In this document: positions 11,201-24,008 of the stretch, one piece after another | Numbering within the stretch: the first letter of the stretch is position 1 | Layout of the letters: each line of letters opens with the position of its first letter | Origin: Siphonodentalium dalli | Lineage: Eukaryota; Mollusca; Scaphopoda; Gadilida; Siphonodentaliidae | Assembly: GCA_032622095.1 (NCBI GenBank) | Contig: CP136062.1 | Span: 53,335,349 to 53,399,348 of the forward strand | DNA: 64,000 nt | Direction of reading: 5' to 3' | The notes under the pieces: model-generated | Told to the model about the DNA's origin: nothing | Databases searched by the model: none | What the model saw: the letters and a program-made list of their open reading frames with translations, nothing else | Translations under genes and position numbers: made by a program

Positions 11201-11984
11201 AAAATAAACAAACAAAGCACATGGCTGAAAAATATGCCAACAAAACCAGTGACAAAACCTTTAAAAACCCAAATATTTATGGTTATAAAGGTAAAATACC
11301 CACTTTTAACAGGATAGTTGTGTCCCTTATTAGCAATAGATTAAAATATATGCATATGTAAAGTAAAAACACCATCAATTTGATTAAATAAACACAGTTC
11401 CAGTCCTCTCCATGTGAGAAATCACTGGTGAGCAATGAGGAGCTCATGAAGGGGAGAGTATGGGAGGGGGTCAGGGGGCCTCCCCCAGAAAAATTTGAAA
11501 ATTAGATGCTCTGAGATTGAATCTGGAGCCTTTTAATGCTCCAATCAGTGAACAACATGTTATTATGTGACTTAAGTCACTGTAGTTATGTAACAACATC
11601 GACCATGTACATGTACTTCGACCACGTGGTCATGTATTTATCATTTATTCAATATCTTGACTGATATTATTAATATAAACAAATGAGGCCAACGGTTATT
11701 CGGCTTTTTGACAGCTGGCCACATTGCTAATAGTACACAAGCAAGTACATGTAAGTTGGTATATTTGAAATAAAGTTATCTGATATATTACGCACATTTG
11801 AAGCATGTGTATTCTGAGTTATCCAGCTGAGTTATCGACAGTATTTTATTGAACCACGTGGTCTCTCTGTTTGTTGTGCAGAAATTGTATTGCCGATGTG
11901 AATCGGAATCAGTTCGATTTTGAATTAATTCCTCGATCTACTAGTATTTTAGTAAATAGCGCATATAATAAAAAGAAAACCTTT
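11201..11984. other. No gene recognised
   Basis: AT-rich sequence with several ACCACGTGGT words (around 11630 and 11853). Nothing else is supported. Confidence 0.5.
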
Positions 11985-12126
11985 GTGTTTTGAGTGAATA
12001 CCGGAATTACCTCATTTGTGGTCACAGTGAGATACTGGAATCCACTCGTTTAAAGGCCACTCGTGATGATTCCAGTATCTTACTGTAACCACTCATGAGA
12101 TACTTCCGGTATTCACTCAAAACACG
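11985..12126. repeat. Fold-back element, roughly 58-bp arms
   Basis: TGTGTTTTGAGTGAATACCGG on the left matches CCGGTATTCACTCAAAACAC on the right. The pairing runs inward through AGATACTGGAATC/GATTCCAGTATCT with small bulges. The flanks show no clear target duplication. Confidence 0.75.
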
Positions 12127-12179
12127 CAGGTATCCTCTATGTATAACGAGAGGCCGATCACGATCGGCAGATGTTAACC

Positions 12180-13579
12180 CATCCCTTGGCGATGATTTTG
12201 AACCGATTTAAACAAATTTGGTGTGGTGATTCGGGGTACCATTGGCAGAGTTATAATGATGTTAGTTTTTCAAATTTTTTTGGACACATTGGGAACCATT
12301 TTATCAACTTGTATCATAATCATCAATATCTAAATGAAAACAAATGAAAGAGTCAATGACATTTTTTTTATTATTATTATAAAAGTAAAAAAAAATAATA
12401 ATTCTTTCAAAAAAGGGTCATAACTCCTTTAAAATAAATCGGATCAAACCCATATTCAACTCACTCAGTATTTTGGGGTGTGAAACTCACATACCAAATT
12501 TGGTTCCAATCAGATAAAAAATGTTTGAGTTATGGCAATGTGTTAATTCTGAGTGGAAAAAGGGCCATAACTCTGTAACAAAATCTCGGATCAAATCCAA
12601 ATTCAAACTCGATATGTATTTTGGGCTGAGAAACCCATATACAAAATTTGGTTCCGATCGGATAGAAAATGTTTGAGTTATCGCATTATGTACTCACATA
12701 CCAAATTTACATACATCTCAATTCTATTAAGTATCAGGAATGTTGAGAAGGGTTCATTTTAACTACAAAAGTCCATACTGTACAATCGAATGGGATATAA
12801 TAGGAGAATGACTACATGAAAAATATACAAAAGCATAAAATTGATGACCAGGGTTAACAATTTTAACTCTATAAAATTAGGGGACTGTATGTCACTTGAA
12901 CAATGCATTGATAGGCAGCCTAAATCTGACAAAGAGCTGCCTGGGAGTCCTGAGCCAACAGGGTCCACACACTATGGAAATGCAATAAACAGATGTCTAG
13001 CAGCAGTGAGTATCAGATTTCATTATCAATAATAGAGTTTAACTCTAGTCTCTTTCTCACAGATACCACAGTTAATTATAAGCTGCTTCTGGTTATATGT
13101 TGCAAGCAAATATCAAATCTGTTCAATTCTAAGTTAAAACGGGGCCATAACTCTGGTATAAAAAACAGGATCTGACCCATATTCAAACTCGATCTGTATT
13201 TTGAGTTGACAAACTCACATACCAAATATGGTTCCTATCAGATGAAAACTAGTAAGATTTATTGAAGCATGCATTAATTCTATGTCAAAGGGCCATAACT
13301 CCATTAAAAATAATCTGATCAAACCCATATTCGAACTCGAACTGTATGTTAGGTGGAGAAACTGACATACCAAATTTGGTTCTGATCAGATCATTTTTTT
13401 TTAGTTATCATAGAATTCGTGAATTCTAAGTCGAAAAAGGGCCATAACTCCGTAAATAAAATTCCGATCAAATCCATATTCGAACTCGATCTGTATTTTG
13501 GGCCAAGAAACTTACATACTAAATTTGGTTCCGATCAGATAGATAATATTTCAGTTATCGCACCATGCGTAAAGTGTCT

Positions 13580-13621
<42 letters not shown>

Positions 13622-13700
13622 GGACGGACGGACTAACGACGAGTGGTCAATCCGGGCAACGACACTATGTTTACCATACTATGGTATGGGTAAACATAAA
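12180..13700. mobile_element. GGGCCATAACTC core-repeat element with CAGA microsatellite and 3' hairpin
   Basis: Monomers of about 147 bp start with variants of AAAAGGGCCATAACTC at 12411, 12557, 13137, 13287 and 13434. They are followed by a CAGA microsatellite (about 13580-13620), a CGGA run, and a hairpin at about 13667-13697 (ATGTTTACC ... GGGTAAACAT). A core array, microsatellite and terminal hairpin again match the general plan of bivalve tandem-core elements. Between 12700 and 13130 the repeat is interrupted by unrelated sequence. The left boundary is uncertain. Confidence 0.55.
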
Positions 13701-14895
13701 AAGTTAAATGAAAGTGTCAATGACACTGTAGCTCAACTTGGAAAGGGAATAATTTAATGTGTTACTGTCGATGGAGTGATTAGGAATGTGGAAAGTTGAA
13801 TGTCTAATACTAGTTTATCAACATGAAGAGATATATATATATACATGTATATAAAAGTAAAGTCTAAGATGGTTGCTGGCGGCTATGTTTTCCAACAATT
13901 CAAAACATTTGATAGCTTTAGTCATGAAAAGAGTAGAATCCAAAATGGCCGCTGGCAGCCATGTTTTAATGCCAAATAACCCCAAAATGACTAGTTCCCA
14001 TCTACATGTCAATTTCAACAGCCATGACAAATTTTATGATGATCAGACTAAAGGTACGACCTGTAGCCCGTGCTAAAAAATTTAGTCATACAAAGAGTAA
14101 AATCTGTTGGCGGCCATTTTTATTGGCCGATTGACCCTAAAATTAATCGTTTCCATCTACATGTCAATATTAACATCCATGACAAATTTCATGATGATCA
14201 GGCGAAGAGTACGACCTGTGGCCCGTGCTGATGGATTAAATTTTTAAATCAAAGATGGCCACTGGCGGCCATGTTTTTATCCTAATGACCCCAAAATGAC
14301 TCGTTCCCATCTACATTCCAATTTCAACAACCATGACAAATTTTATGATGATCAGACTAAAGGTACGACCTGTAGCCCGTGCTAAAGGATTTAGTCATAC
14401 AAAGAGTAAAATCCAAGATGGCAGCTGGTGGTCATGTTCCAAGATGGCCATGTTTTTTGGCCGAATGACCCCAAAAATCGTTGAGTTTTTTGCTTCTTTG
14501 TAGACATGATAGTGGTACACAACTAATGAACGAAATTTCAAAATGCGCTTTTCTCGTGGAATGGCGGTAATGTCAATATTAACATCCATGACAAATTTGA
14601 TGATGATCAGACTAAAGGTACAACCTGTTGCCCGTGCTAAAGAATTTAGTCATACAAAGAGTAAAATCCAAGATGGCTGCTGGCCGCATATTTTTTGGCC
14701 GAATGACCCCAAAATTACTCGTTCCCATCTACATGTCAATATTAACATCCATGACAAATTTCATGATGATCAGACGAACAGTATGACCTGTGGCCCGTGC
14801 TAATGGATTGAATTTTGAAATCCAAGATGGCCACTGGCGGCCATTGTTTTTTTGCCGAATGACCCCAAAATGACTCGTTCCCATCTAGATGTCAA
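13701..14895. mobile_element. Second copy of the AAGATGGCCGCTGGCGG core-repeat element
   Basis: The leader AATGAAAGTGTCAATGACACTG then TAGCTCAACTTGGAAAGG matches 10232. Six or so monomers start near 13860-13928, 14092, 14235, 14397, 14656 and 14811. A foreign stretch at about 14470-14570 interrupts one monomer. No 3' hairpin is seen; the last monomer stops in mid-unit at about 14903. Confidence 0.6.
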
Positions 14896-15205
14896 TGTCA
14901 ATTAATGCATGATTTACGTAACTTTGTTGAACCAAATTCTTGGCATGATCTAGGTATGTCAGCACATGTCAACTTTGATTATGCCCTATTTCGTTACTGG
15001 AGTTATGGTCCTTGTCGACTATTTTGCCAATTATTCTCCACATACATATATATATGCATTAGGGCAAACACAAAACATTTATATTTGTTTCTCACTTCTG
15101 GTTGACCATTAAAATAGCTGGCGACCCTGATATAAATTTGTTATAGCCATGTTGATGGAACATATCATAGAATTAAAATTTTAAGTTGCAGAGGTCTAAT
15201 TAAGC
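14896..15205. other. No gene recognised
   Basis: No repeat or coding signal identified. Confidence 0.4.
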
Positions 15206-15285
15206 ATTCTAACTAACACGGTGAACAATGTATATGTATAAATATTGGGCATGCCAGAAGATGAGTCTATTTTACTTATTGAGTA
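15206..15285. repeat. 80-bp direct repeat, left copy
   Basis: About 95 percent identical by eye to 16593-16672. The shared text runs from ATTCTAACTAACACGG to AGATGAGTCTATTTT. The two copies bracket the core-repeat array at 15480-16400. Confidence 0.85.
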
Positions 15286-15479
15286 CCGGTAGTATTCTTG
15301 TCTAATTAAGGATCTAGGTGCTTATAGGGGAAGTTTTTCCTAAATTAATAAAAGGCCGCTCGGCCACAGTGTCCCCCGAACCGGTGGCTTCATTTGGAGC
15401 GGAGGCTTTGTAGAAGTATACTATATGGATAAGACACTTGTGCATTGTCTCATTACTGTCATGCATACAAATAACCAAA

Positions 15480-16400
15480 TCTTAAAAAAACTCTTAAAGT
15501 CAAAATATAACCTCAAATTGGCACAAAATGAAGAAAATTCCAAGAAAAATTGAATTTTCTAAGTCGAAAAGCCCATAACTCTGAGCAAAATCATCGGTTC
15601 AAACTCAAATTCGTCGAACTTGATCTGTCTTTTGTGCTAGTAAACCTACATATACCAAATTTAATTTCATTCAGTACACATTTACTAAAGTTTTCATCCG
15701 GAAACCTCAAATTGGCAAAAATTCTAAGTCAAAAAGGGACATAAATCTGGTGAAAATTGGCGTGCGGAACCCGAATTTTAACTTGACCTGTGTCTTGCTG
15801 GGAGAAAGAGACATACCATATTTGATTTAAATCTGATTAACTCTACTAAAGTTATCATCCGGACACCAACTTTTGGGGTTTTATACATGTATGTCCGGTC
15901 GGCGGACAAAAAAGGGCCATAACTCTCGCAAAAATTATCGAATTAAACCGAAATTCGAACTTGAGCTGTATTTTGATATAAGTAATCCACAAAAAAACGG
16001 GTTTTGCATATAAACAATCCAAAATCAAGTTATCATCCGGAAACCAAAAAAAAGAAGTAAAATTGAATTTTCTATGTCGAAAAAGGGGCATAACTCTGCC
16101 AAAAATGGTCGGGCAGAACCCAAGTTCGAACTTGACCTGTGTTTTGCTGGGAGAAAGTAATATACCAAATTTGGTTTGAATGCGATTAACTCTACTAAAG
16201 TTATCATCCGGAAACCAACTTTCAGGGGTTTTCCAAGTAAAAAAAGGGCCATAACTCTCGCAAAAATGGGCGGAGCAAACCCATATTCGAACTTGACCTT
16301 TATTTTGGTCTGATAAACTCACCTATGAAATTTGCTTTTGATCTAATAACCGAAACTAAAGTTAACATCCGGAAACCATTTCCGGACGGCTCGACGGACA
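15480..16400. repeat. Five degenerate GGGCCATAACTC monomers, 165-175 bp
   Basis: Monomer starts fall near 15563, 15727, 15907, 16077 and 16240. Each is followed by ATTCGAACTTGACCTG-like and AAAGTTATCATCCGGA-like text. The reading frames through the array change strand and frame freely and are not genes. Confidence 0.7.
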
Positions 16401-16592
16401 CCGGCTATTTTAATAGTCCCCCGAATTATTTTTTTCGGGGTACAAAAATGAGGGTGAATTCTCTACCCAAAATTTCAATTTCATTTGGATTGCGGGTAGA
16501 GTTTCTGCCCAAATTTTCAATTTCACTTGGATTATGGGTGAGGTACATACATGTATGGCCAGCTCCTAGACAGGAAAATTCTGCCTATCAAG

Positions 16593-16672
16593 ATTCTAAC
16601 TAACACGGTGAACAATGTACATGTATAAATGTTGGGCATGCCAGAAGATGAGTCTATTTTTCTTATTGAGTA
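16593..16672. repeat. 80-bp direct repeat, right copy
   Basis: Partner of 15206-15285. The intervening 1.3 kb could have been inserted with duplication of its surroundings, or the pair may be two copies of a short interspersed repeat. Confidence 0.85.
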
Positions 16673-16789
16673 GTATAACCCATATCAAATATTCTGGAGA
16701 TCAGGCAATACATACATACAAGTTTTTGGAGCACTGCAGGGAAGGGAATCTGAAGCTCATTTTACATTAAAAGGTGAAATAACCAATTA

Positions 16790-17232
16790 TTTTGCCTCTC
16801 ATTTGAATATGCCTTGAAAACAGCAATGTTTTCTCAAGATCCATTTGAAATTTTGACACTTAGGTTGTTTTACAGACAAAAAATACCATATGACCGAACT
16901 TCGAAAATTTGGAAAAAATAAAATTCTGTGCTCATTGAGCATTAAAAGGTGATATAACCCTTTATGCAGACTATCATTTGAATATGCCATAAAACAACAA
17001 TGTCTTTTCAAGATCCATTTGAAATTTTGACACTTGGATTGTTTTACTGACAAAAAATACCATATGCCCGAACTTCGAAAATTTAGAAACAAATTAATTC
17101 TATGCTCATTGAGCAATAAAATGTCATATAACCCTTTATATAGGCACTCATTTGAATATGCCATAAAAATTACAATGTTTTTTCAGATCCTTTGGAAATT
17201 TTGACACTTAAGATTGTTTTACAGACAAAAAA
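16790..17232. repeat. 174-bp tandem repeat, about 2.5 copies
   Basis: ATTTGAATATGCC recurs at 16802, 16976 and 17151. The units contain TTTGAAATTTTGACACTT and ACAAAAAATACCATATG. The third copy is broken at 17232 by the CAGTCATTCAGG terminus of a larger element. A piece resembling the missing continuation resumes at about 25252. Confidence 0.75.
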
Positions 17233-17460
17233 TACAGTCATTCAGGCAGTAAAGGGTCACTTTTAATGTTTGTGCTGCACCTGTCTGTATGCAAGTACAA
17301 TGGATAAAAATTTATATGTCATTTTGTTCATAAATCCTAGCTCTATCATACATCTTATGTGATGTTCAAAAATTTTGCTCTTTCTGTTTAAAATACGCGA
17401 GCAAAGATAGCACGAAATCCAGGCAATAAGGGGTCAATTCAGGCAGTAAAGGGTCACCAT

Positions 17461-18423
17461 CGTTTCAGCTGTATATATCACAATTTATGGCTGTTTGTGT
17501 GTTATTAAACCATAAATAACATGTGCAAGATGTATTTATTCCAATTAAAAGTTTTGTATCAAACACAAACTTGTTTACTATACTCTCCATTTCAGTATCA
17601 CCAGAATGTAAACAAAACGATGTTCAAAACAATTACCAAGGTACAGACGATACACGTGTACGTCATCGGGGAAACTAATTCTATGTTTTTGATGATGATA
17701 ATTAGCACTTATAGAATCACAATCAATAACTGATTTGTAGAAAAATTAGTTGCTGAGAAATATGTTTTTATTTATTTTTTATAGTGGAAATACAAACTCA
17801 AATTACCTGAAATTCATATAGTAATCACATTTGTTCCCAACATAATATGGCCCTATGTACAGTTAATAGCATTCACTCGCAAATCATATGTAGTAGTGTT
17901 ATTGTGTGTGATTGAACGTTTTGTGTTCATAATACAAACATATACTAGTAGTAGTATAATCAAAGCAGAGGTGGCAGCAGGGCCACACTTATAAGATTTT
18001 GTGTTTCCCCTCTCCCTACCCTAAATTTTTTACTTGGGTAGGTAGGTACATGTAGGTAAAATATTTTTTTGTTTGTTGCCAAAACTACAGTAGTTATATC
18101 GGAAAGTTTTAGGCCTTTGGAATATGGTTTGATTGTTAAAATATCACGTCAGAACTGGTACTTCATGTTTTATTAATGTTTAAATGAATTAAATTAACAA
18201 TTTAAGGTTTCACCCACGAAGGTCAACAATGTGAAATATTTGATATGAGACAAGTCATGGATTGGACAATTCATTTCTTAATTATTGGTTCTATAGGCAC
18301 CTGTGATGCATCAAATTGAAGGACTATCTACATTTAGTTCACTGGTGAGCATTGCGACATTTGGAGTCTTCACTTCCTCTATAGAACCTTTCCTGGAAGT
18401 CTGTTAGTGGGTAGTCATACCAC
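17461..18423. other. No gene recognised
   Basis: AT-rich interior of the 8-kb segment. No supported feature. Confidence 0.4.
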
Positions 18424-18895
18424 TTAAAATGCATCCAAAAGGAGTTTTTCCCCTTCGGACACAACAATTTTCCGTGGAAATACTGTTTCCTTCGAGCTTC
18501 CTAACAGTATTGTGAAGGCATCAACTTGATGATCAAGTTCAACTTGATTTGTTGTCAATGGCAATGCTGGTTCACTTTTAGTGACAAGAAATTTCACAAA
18601 TTTAAATTTTGGGTCGAAATCCCCGAATAGCTTCACCCGAATCGCACGAAAATACATTGACAGTGTCCGTTCCGGTTTGCGAAACGCTGACAGCTACCAC
18701 ACTATTTTTCAACTTCACCTCTGTGACCTCGTCATTGCCGGTTAGCAAACTTTCCAACACATCGGACCACGTGCATTCTGTGTCGTATTCGCCGATCCTA
18801 TTCTTAATTAATGTCGTATTTTTGTCGCCATTTTTCAAAACGATGTTAACACAGAAACTTGCAGATATTTTATGCTTTTTAGCAGACGAATCCAT
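18424..18895 (-). pseudogene. Hypothetical protein, 5' exon-like, one frameshift
   Basis: Two overlapping minus-strand frames read as one 155-residue protein apart from a one-base shift near 18655. The first (from ATG 18895) gives 75 to 80 residues with a lysine-rich start and alternating hydrophobic strands; the second continues to 18424. The upstream sequence at 18896-18990 is unusually CpG- and CCGG-rich for this window, as at a promoter. I do not recognise the family. It could be the first exon of a real gene, a sequencing error, or a decayed gene carried by the surrounding 8-kb segment. Confidence 0.4.
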
Positions 18896-18989
18896 CGCGC
18901 AATGTCAACAAACATCACCCGGAAGTTTAATGTCACGCGGAATTAAAAAACACCGGAAACGGACCGGAGGAATGCCGATTTCCGGAACA

Positions 18990-20394
18990 TGAATATAAAT
19001 AATTTTTTACAAACGAGACGCAAATAATAATCTCTGTCGGCGGGTTTAAAATGGGGCGGTCGGGCGAGGGGAAACAAACATATTATTAATTATGGCCCAG
19101 TTGGGGTGGATGGTGAGCAGTCAGGATAGGGCAGCTCCATTCTTTCTATGGGATAAACAGGGGTAAAGGCAACAAACTGATATAAAACACTGGAAAGTGG
19201 AAATCTACCAGAACAGAAGGTGGCAGACAAGAACATTTGATCGTTTCAAGCATCTTGGGCGCTTGCATCCCAAATTCCAAGTGGATCAGTCATAAGATGC
19301 ATTGTGGATTGTAGCTGTCTTGAGTTGCCTCAAGTGACGAAGTTGTTGTTATTGCCTATAACTTATTTAATTACATATCTTTAACTCACATTTTTTTACT
19401 CATATTTAATTGTCAGTGAAATACCAAAGCTCAATATTTATTTTCGGACAGTACACAATTATATGTTTTGTAGTTTCTAAATTAATTAATGACACAAACA
19501 CACACAAAACTGACAACATATTCATTTGGCCTACATGTTTATATGACCATGAATAGCAAATGTGGTATACTCATTTCATTGCAACGCATGTGCAGCACTT
19601 ACCAGTGCCAAATCTGATCGACATATACATGTAGGCTATCAAATTAAGATCATTGGTTTGTGAGCTAGTCCACTTATCGCTTTATGTGTGGATCACGATT
19701 CAAGCAATTTAGATTAAATTTGTATTCAACATAAACATCAAGAAAGAAGCAAAAACGACAAAACTGGGACTTGCAATTACTTTCCTTTTGCTCTGATCCA
19801 GAAAAACAAAGGTAAATGTTACGCCGCAAATGACATTGATCATTGGGTGTATCTCGCCACTGACATGAGTATACCCATTTCCACCAAGCACCCAACCCAC
19901 CCTCAGTTGTGTGTTAATTTTAAATTTGCTCAGCCCTGTCCCAATATAATTGACCTGCCAGCTAGCACTGCATGAAGTGCCTGGATTCATCCCCGTCAGA
20001 GGTTACTATCACAGCAGTTACATATGGCACACTAACCGATTGTACACAGAATGCAATGTACTAATATATCTATTTATAACGGAACAATTGAAATTGCAAA
20101 ATTATCATTTGGTGTTTATATATAATATTTTTATTTTGTGGTTTTCTCGGGGAGGATTATATGGCTTGGGCACTCCATTTGGTGGATGCACCGTAGCATA
20201 TTCATATGGGCACCATCCCTTGGGTGAGACCCAACATCCTGTATCCAGGTAATTATATTCACACCCTCCTTAAGGACGTAGTGACAGGTCTGGTGTTTGG
20301 GGTGACTCTCCCCCTCCCCAACATTGATAAAAATGTTCAAGCTAGAACCTGTCCAACACAACTTTTATAGTTAGAGCATATTACACTAAAAAAT
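18990..20394. other. No gene recognised
   Basis: Several 75-100 codon frames exist on both strands (for example near 19700-19990), but none has a recognisable domain or splice context. Confidence 0.4.
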
Positions 20395-20758
20395 AAAAAT
20401 AAAATTGAATTTTTTTCGGGTATGCTTAAGCATGCTATAGCGAATTTAAAAACAAACTGGATAAAACCTTAGGGGCATGTTATAACTCAAAACTATCACC
20501 AAGTATTCATAGTAATAATTTTGATGCCCATAAAAGGCATAAGATTCCCTGGCACTAAACCTACTAAATATACCTGTTAAAGAATATAAGAAAAAATTAT
20601 TAAAATCGTAAATAATAATAACAAAAGATGAAAAATTGTTAGGCCAATGCATTCTCTTATATATGCGAGGTGACCTATGGTCGACTCGCATATATAAGAG
20701 AATGCATTGGCACAGGGTATATGGGTTGATACAAAAATCGGACTTGGCACTCAAAGGG
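20395..20758. mobile_element. Inverted, truncated copy of the 6756 MITE
   Basis: Runs inverted relative to 6756-7130 and includes the hairpin module (20642-20716), the GGTTGATACAAAAATCGG phrase and the terminus GGCACTCAAAGGG followed by TTAA at 20759-20762. The other terminus is missing. The TTAA joins directly to CGTGCACACACCGAGG. The intact form of that site is present at 29047-29175. Confidence 0.75.
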
Positions 20759-20762
20759 TTAA

Positions 20763-20880
20763 CGTGCACACACCGAGGCGTGTACACGGGTCAGCCATTA
20801 ATGTCCGCACCCGATCGGACAGCGTACTGCACCACAACAACATACCTGGACAAATGTTGTAATGGGGGAAGTCGGCATTT
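20763..20880. repeat. CGTGCACACACCGAGG interspersed repeat, copy 1
   Basis: About 115 bp nearly identical to 29051-29170, with shared GATCGGACAGCGTACTGCAC and GTTGTAATGGGGG text. The family is not identified. Confidence 0.8.
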
Positions 20881-21049
20881 TTGCATTCAGATCTTTATTC
20901 AGTGATCTCGAATGAGACTTTTCAGCCTGACAAACTTGGTATCTTAGTTCGGGAGCCAGGAGGGTTTTAATTACACTATCGCGCAAGGAAGGTTTGATGC
21001 TCTCGATTTGTTGGCGGTGATAGATCATTACGGAAAACTAATTTCTTAA

Positions 21050-21835
21050 GTTGCGCATTCCTGGCGTTTAGGGGCCAGATGGCCCTCCAAAACCCCAAAA
21101 ATGACTTTTAATTACACTATCGCGCAAGTCCACCATCTTTACATTGAATACTCTACTATGTTCACTGATCATAAAAACATAACTTAAGAACGGAAATTTC
21201 CTGGCATTTTCAAATAAGAAGGGGTCTTCTAGGGGGACCCAACAATGTCAAAATTTCACTTTTAATTACACAATCGCGCAAGTCCACCATTTTTTCATGA
21301 AATGGTATACTGTATTCACTGATGATGACTGATCATAAAAATACAACTTAAGAACGCAAATTTCCTGGCGTTTTCAAATAAGAAGGGGTCCTCTAGGGGG
21401 GACCAAAAATGTCAAAATTTCACTTTTAATTACACAATCGCGCAAGTCCACCATTTTTTCCTGAAATGGTCTACTGTATTCACTGATAATAAAAACACAA
21501 CTTAAGAACGCAAATTTCCCGGCGTTTTCAAATAAGAAGGGGTCTTCTAGCTGGAGGGGGGGGGGCAAAAATGTAAAAAGTCCACCATTTTTTCCTGGAG
21601 TAGTCTCCTGTATTCACTGATCATAAAAATCAACTTAAGAATGGAAATTTCCTGGCATTTTCATATAAGAAGGGGTCTTCTAGGGGGACCCAAAAATGTT
21701 AAAATTTCACTTTTAATTACACAATCTCGCAAGTCCACCATTTTTACCTGGAATAGTCTATTATGTCCACTGATCATAAACACACAACTTAAGAAAGCAA
21801 ATTCCCCGGCGTTTTCAAACAAGAAGAGGTCCATA
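21050..21835. repeat. Tandem repeat of about 150-163 bp, five copies
   Basis: The phrase TTTTAATTACACAATCGCGC or a variant recurs at about 21108, 21261, 21424 and 21711, with a shortened copy near 21560 lacking it. AACTTAAGAACGCAAATTTCC, GTTTTCAAATAAGAAGGGGT and AAGTCCACCATTTTT are also shared. One diverged unit begins at 20945. Confidence 0.8.
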
Positions 21836-22097
21836 TATAGGTGGTACAAAAAACCCACATATATGTAGTTCTTTGTGTGATAATATATAGTCATTTAGTA
21901 ACTCAAGCTTAAAACATGGCATACAGAAATGAAACATATTCCTGTTTAAAAATAAAAAAAACTTTAAACACTTTGAACACTAAAGCTTCTTGGAACAATT
22001 ACGTTTGGTATTAATTGTCAAGATCATAGAACATAAACACGGAAAGCTTCATCAAGCTATTGCATGAGCTCAGCATCTATTGACAATGAATGTATAT

Positions 22098-23654
22098 CTA
22101 TGGGTCCATTTCGTAATCAGTGTCGGAGTCATCAGCACAACCAGTTACACGTTCATCGTCCGTATCATCGTTGTCACATTCCGGTTGTTCTGGGATTACT
22201 GACTTTGGCAAATGCGGCCCATCGAACCAGATGATCCAATACGACCCATCAGCAAGTTCCCATTCACTGCCAGGATCATTGGGCAGACTGTTATCAACCA
22301 CAGCATGCCACATATTAGCCACATACTTAGCCCTGTAAATTTTCTGAGGCACACCAGACTTACAAGGCGGAATACTACTCCCTACAGTCCTTTCAGTTTT
22401 GATAACGGTCGGTTTTCATCCTTCGGCCCAAAAGTTTTCTCAAAACTTTGAATCTGTATTCGTTAATTGGGTTGGGTTTGCGGGCACCATATAACGTACA
22501 TGTATACTCTTCAAGCATCTCGTACGTTTCGTCGGAAACAGATCCTGAAACCAAGTCTGCAAATGCTTCAGGATATCGATCGTCGCGATCTACAGAGAAG
22601 CAAAAGGGTGTTTCTTGCCTTTCCGAGCAAAATCGGCCGTATAATCGCACCCGATGTAGACGTGAAATGCTGGCAGCGCATAACAGATGGTTTCTCTTAA
22701 TTCCTCAGACACAGCTGAAACGTTCAAGTAGCGTCTGTTATCATGTCCAGTTGTGCCAACGTCCATCCAGATAACAGATTTAAATGTATGTATGTGATGC
22801 AATAGAATTACGAGTAAATCTGTGTCCGCAGCTCATACTACGATGTTACCAACGGGTATTTCATGACTAATATCCACCATGTGTAGACAAACCCTTGTGT
22901 CTGCCCCAGGATGATCACAATACAGACTTTCATGGTATGCTTCTCGACACTGACATCGACAACAACAAACTTCACACACTCTTCGTCAAAGCCAAGGTAC
23001 ACTTCCCTGTCGACCAAGACATGTGTGTGGTGTGAAGAAGACCGATCTTTGGCAAAAAATCGAGGCAGCTGCTTTTTGAAAGATGTAGATTTCAATGCTT
23101 TAGACGTATATTTAGGGACCAACTGCTCAGGACCGGTTATCATGTATGTGACCTGCTCAGCACCTCTGCATTCTCGTTCACAGTCCTTGGTGGAAGTTCC
23201 ACGTATGCATGTGTCGAACACCACGTCCATTCGCTTGGACGTTAGGTTTAATAGCTTGTGAAGCACGACACGGGAGAGTCCACCATATGTCGGGGTAAAT
23301 CCGGCGGTAGGCAGTGCAGCAGGAAATTGCCATTGACGATGGCAGATAGAGCGTAGTACTTACCGATGTCAATGGGGATTGAAGAAGGAATTATATGAAT
23401 CTATGTCATCTTCACGTTTAGTTTCAAGGGTTGCTAGTCTTCCCAGCATATCCCTCGTGTGGCGGAGCTCTTTAACAACAATTTTCCGCGCCCTTGTTTG
23501 AGAAGGTTTTCAGTTTATTTCTGGAGATCGGCCTCTCAAAGCGATCTGGATCATCCGTACATTCCTTCACTAAATCGTGCTGGAGTGTGACAAAGGGAAG
23601 TAGAGCCGCACTTATCAGCGCTGCATTTGAACTTTTTATGTGGACTACATACAA
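22098..23654 (-). pseudogene. FEN1/XPG-like (PIN-type) nuclease gene, broken
   Basis: Collinear minus-strand pieces at 23654-23472, 23266-22838, 22802-22590, 22650-22393 and 22352-22098 lie in changing frames and read as successive parts of one protein. Visible marks are a lead-in with RPISRNKLKTF, an IGCDYT motif with nearby ARKGKK, and a C-terminal acidic tail rich in Asp/Glu. GCDY is the signature of the helix-hairpin region in FEN1/XPG nucleases. Similar long proteins occur widely in invertebrate genomes, often repeated, which suggests carriage by mobile elements (inference). At least five frameshifts or stops break the gene. It lies just 3' of the MULE fragment on the same strand. Confidence 0.5.
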
Positions 23655-23917
23655 CTATATGATGTCCGAGCTGAACTGACTGACAGTGGCACTTGCTTGA
23701 TTGTATCACCTTGTTTTAGGAAGCCATGAATGACCCACAACTGTTTGAAGGGAAGGGCGATGGCTTTGAAGGTAGCGTCGACGAACCATGTCTTTGTCGT
23801 AGATAGCAGTGTTGCCATGTATAATGTATAGAAAATGATGTGAATCCGTGGTCCAACAGTCACATCACCTTGAAGGAATCCGTCTGGGATATGCTCTTCA
23901 TGGATATCAAACTCCAA
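23645..23917 (-). pseudogene. MULE-type transposase fragment
   Basis: A 90-residue frame containing TWFVDATFKAIALPFKQLW and IHGFLKQGDTIKQVPL. In MULE-family transposases the WFVDATFK segment holds the first catalytic aspartate. The frame diverges after VPLS, and neither the remaining catalytic residues nor a start region was found, so this is only the middle of the catalytic domain. It may be the mobilising gene of the surrounding 8-kb segment, although TA flanks are not typical of MULEs. Confidence 0.55.
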
Positions 23918-24008
23918 AATTTATTGCATTATTGTGCGCATACACAGTTTTATGACAAGCAATACACAACTCAACATTCGTAGTTCTATCCATTTTGGAT
24001 GGTATGGT

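Noticed and set aside
16799-17164. 121-codon minus-strand frame
   Set aside because: It is a read-through of the 174-bp tandem repeat, repeating with it.
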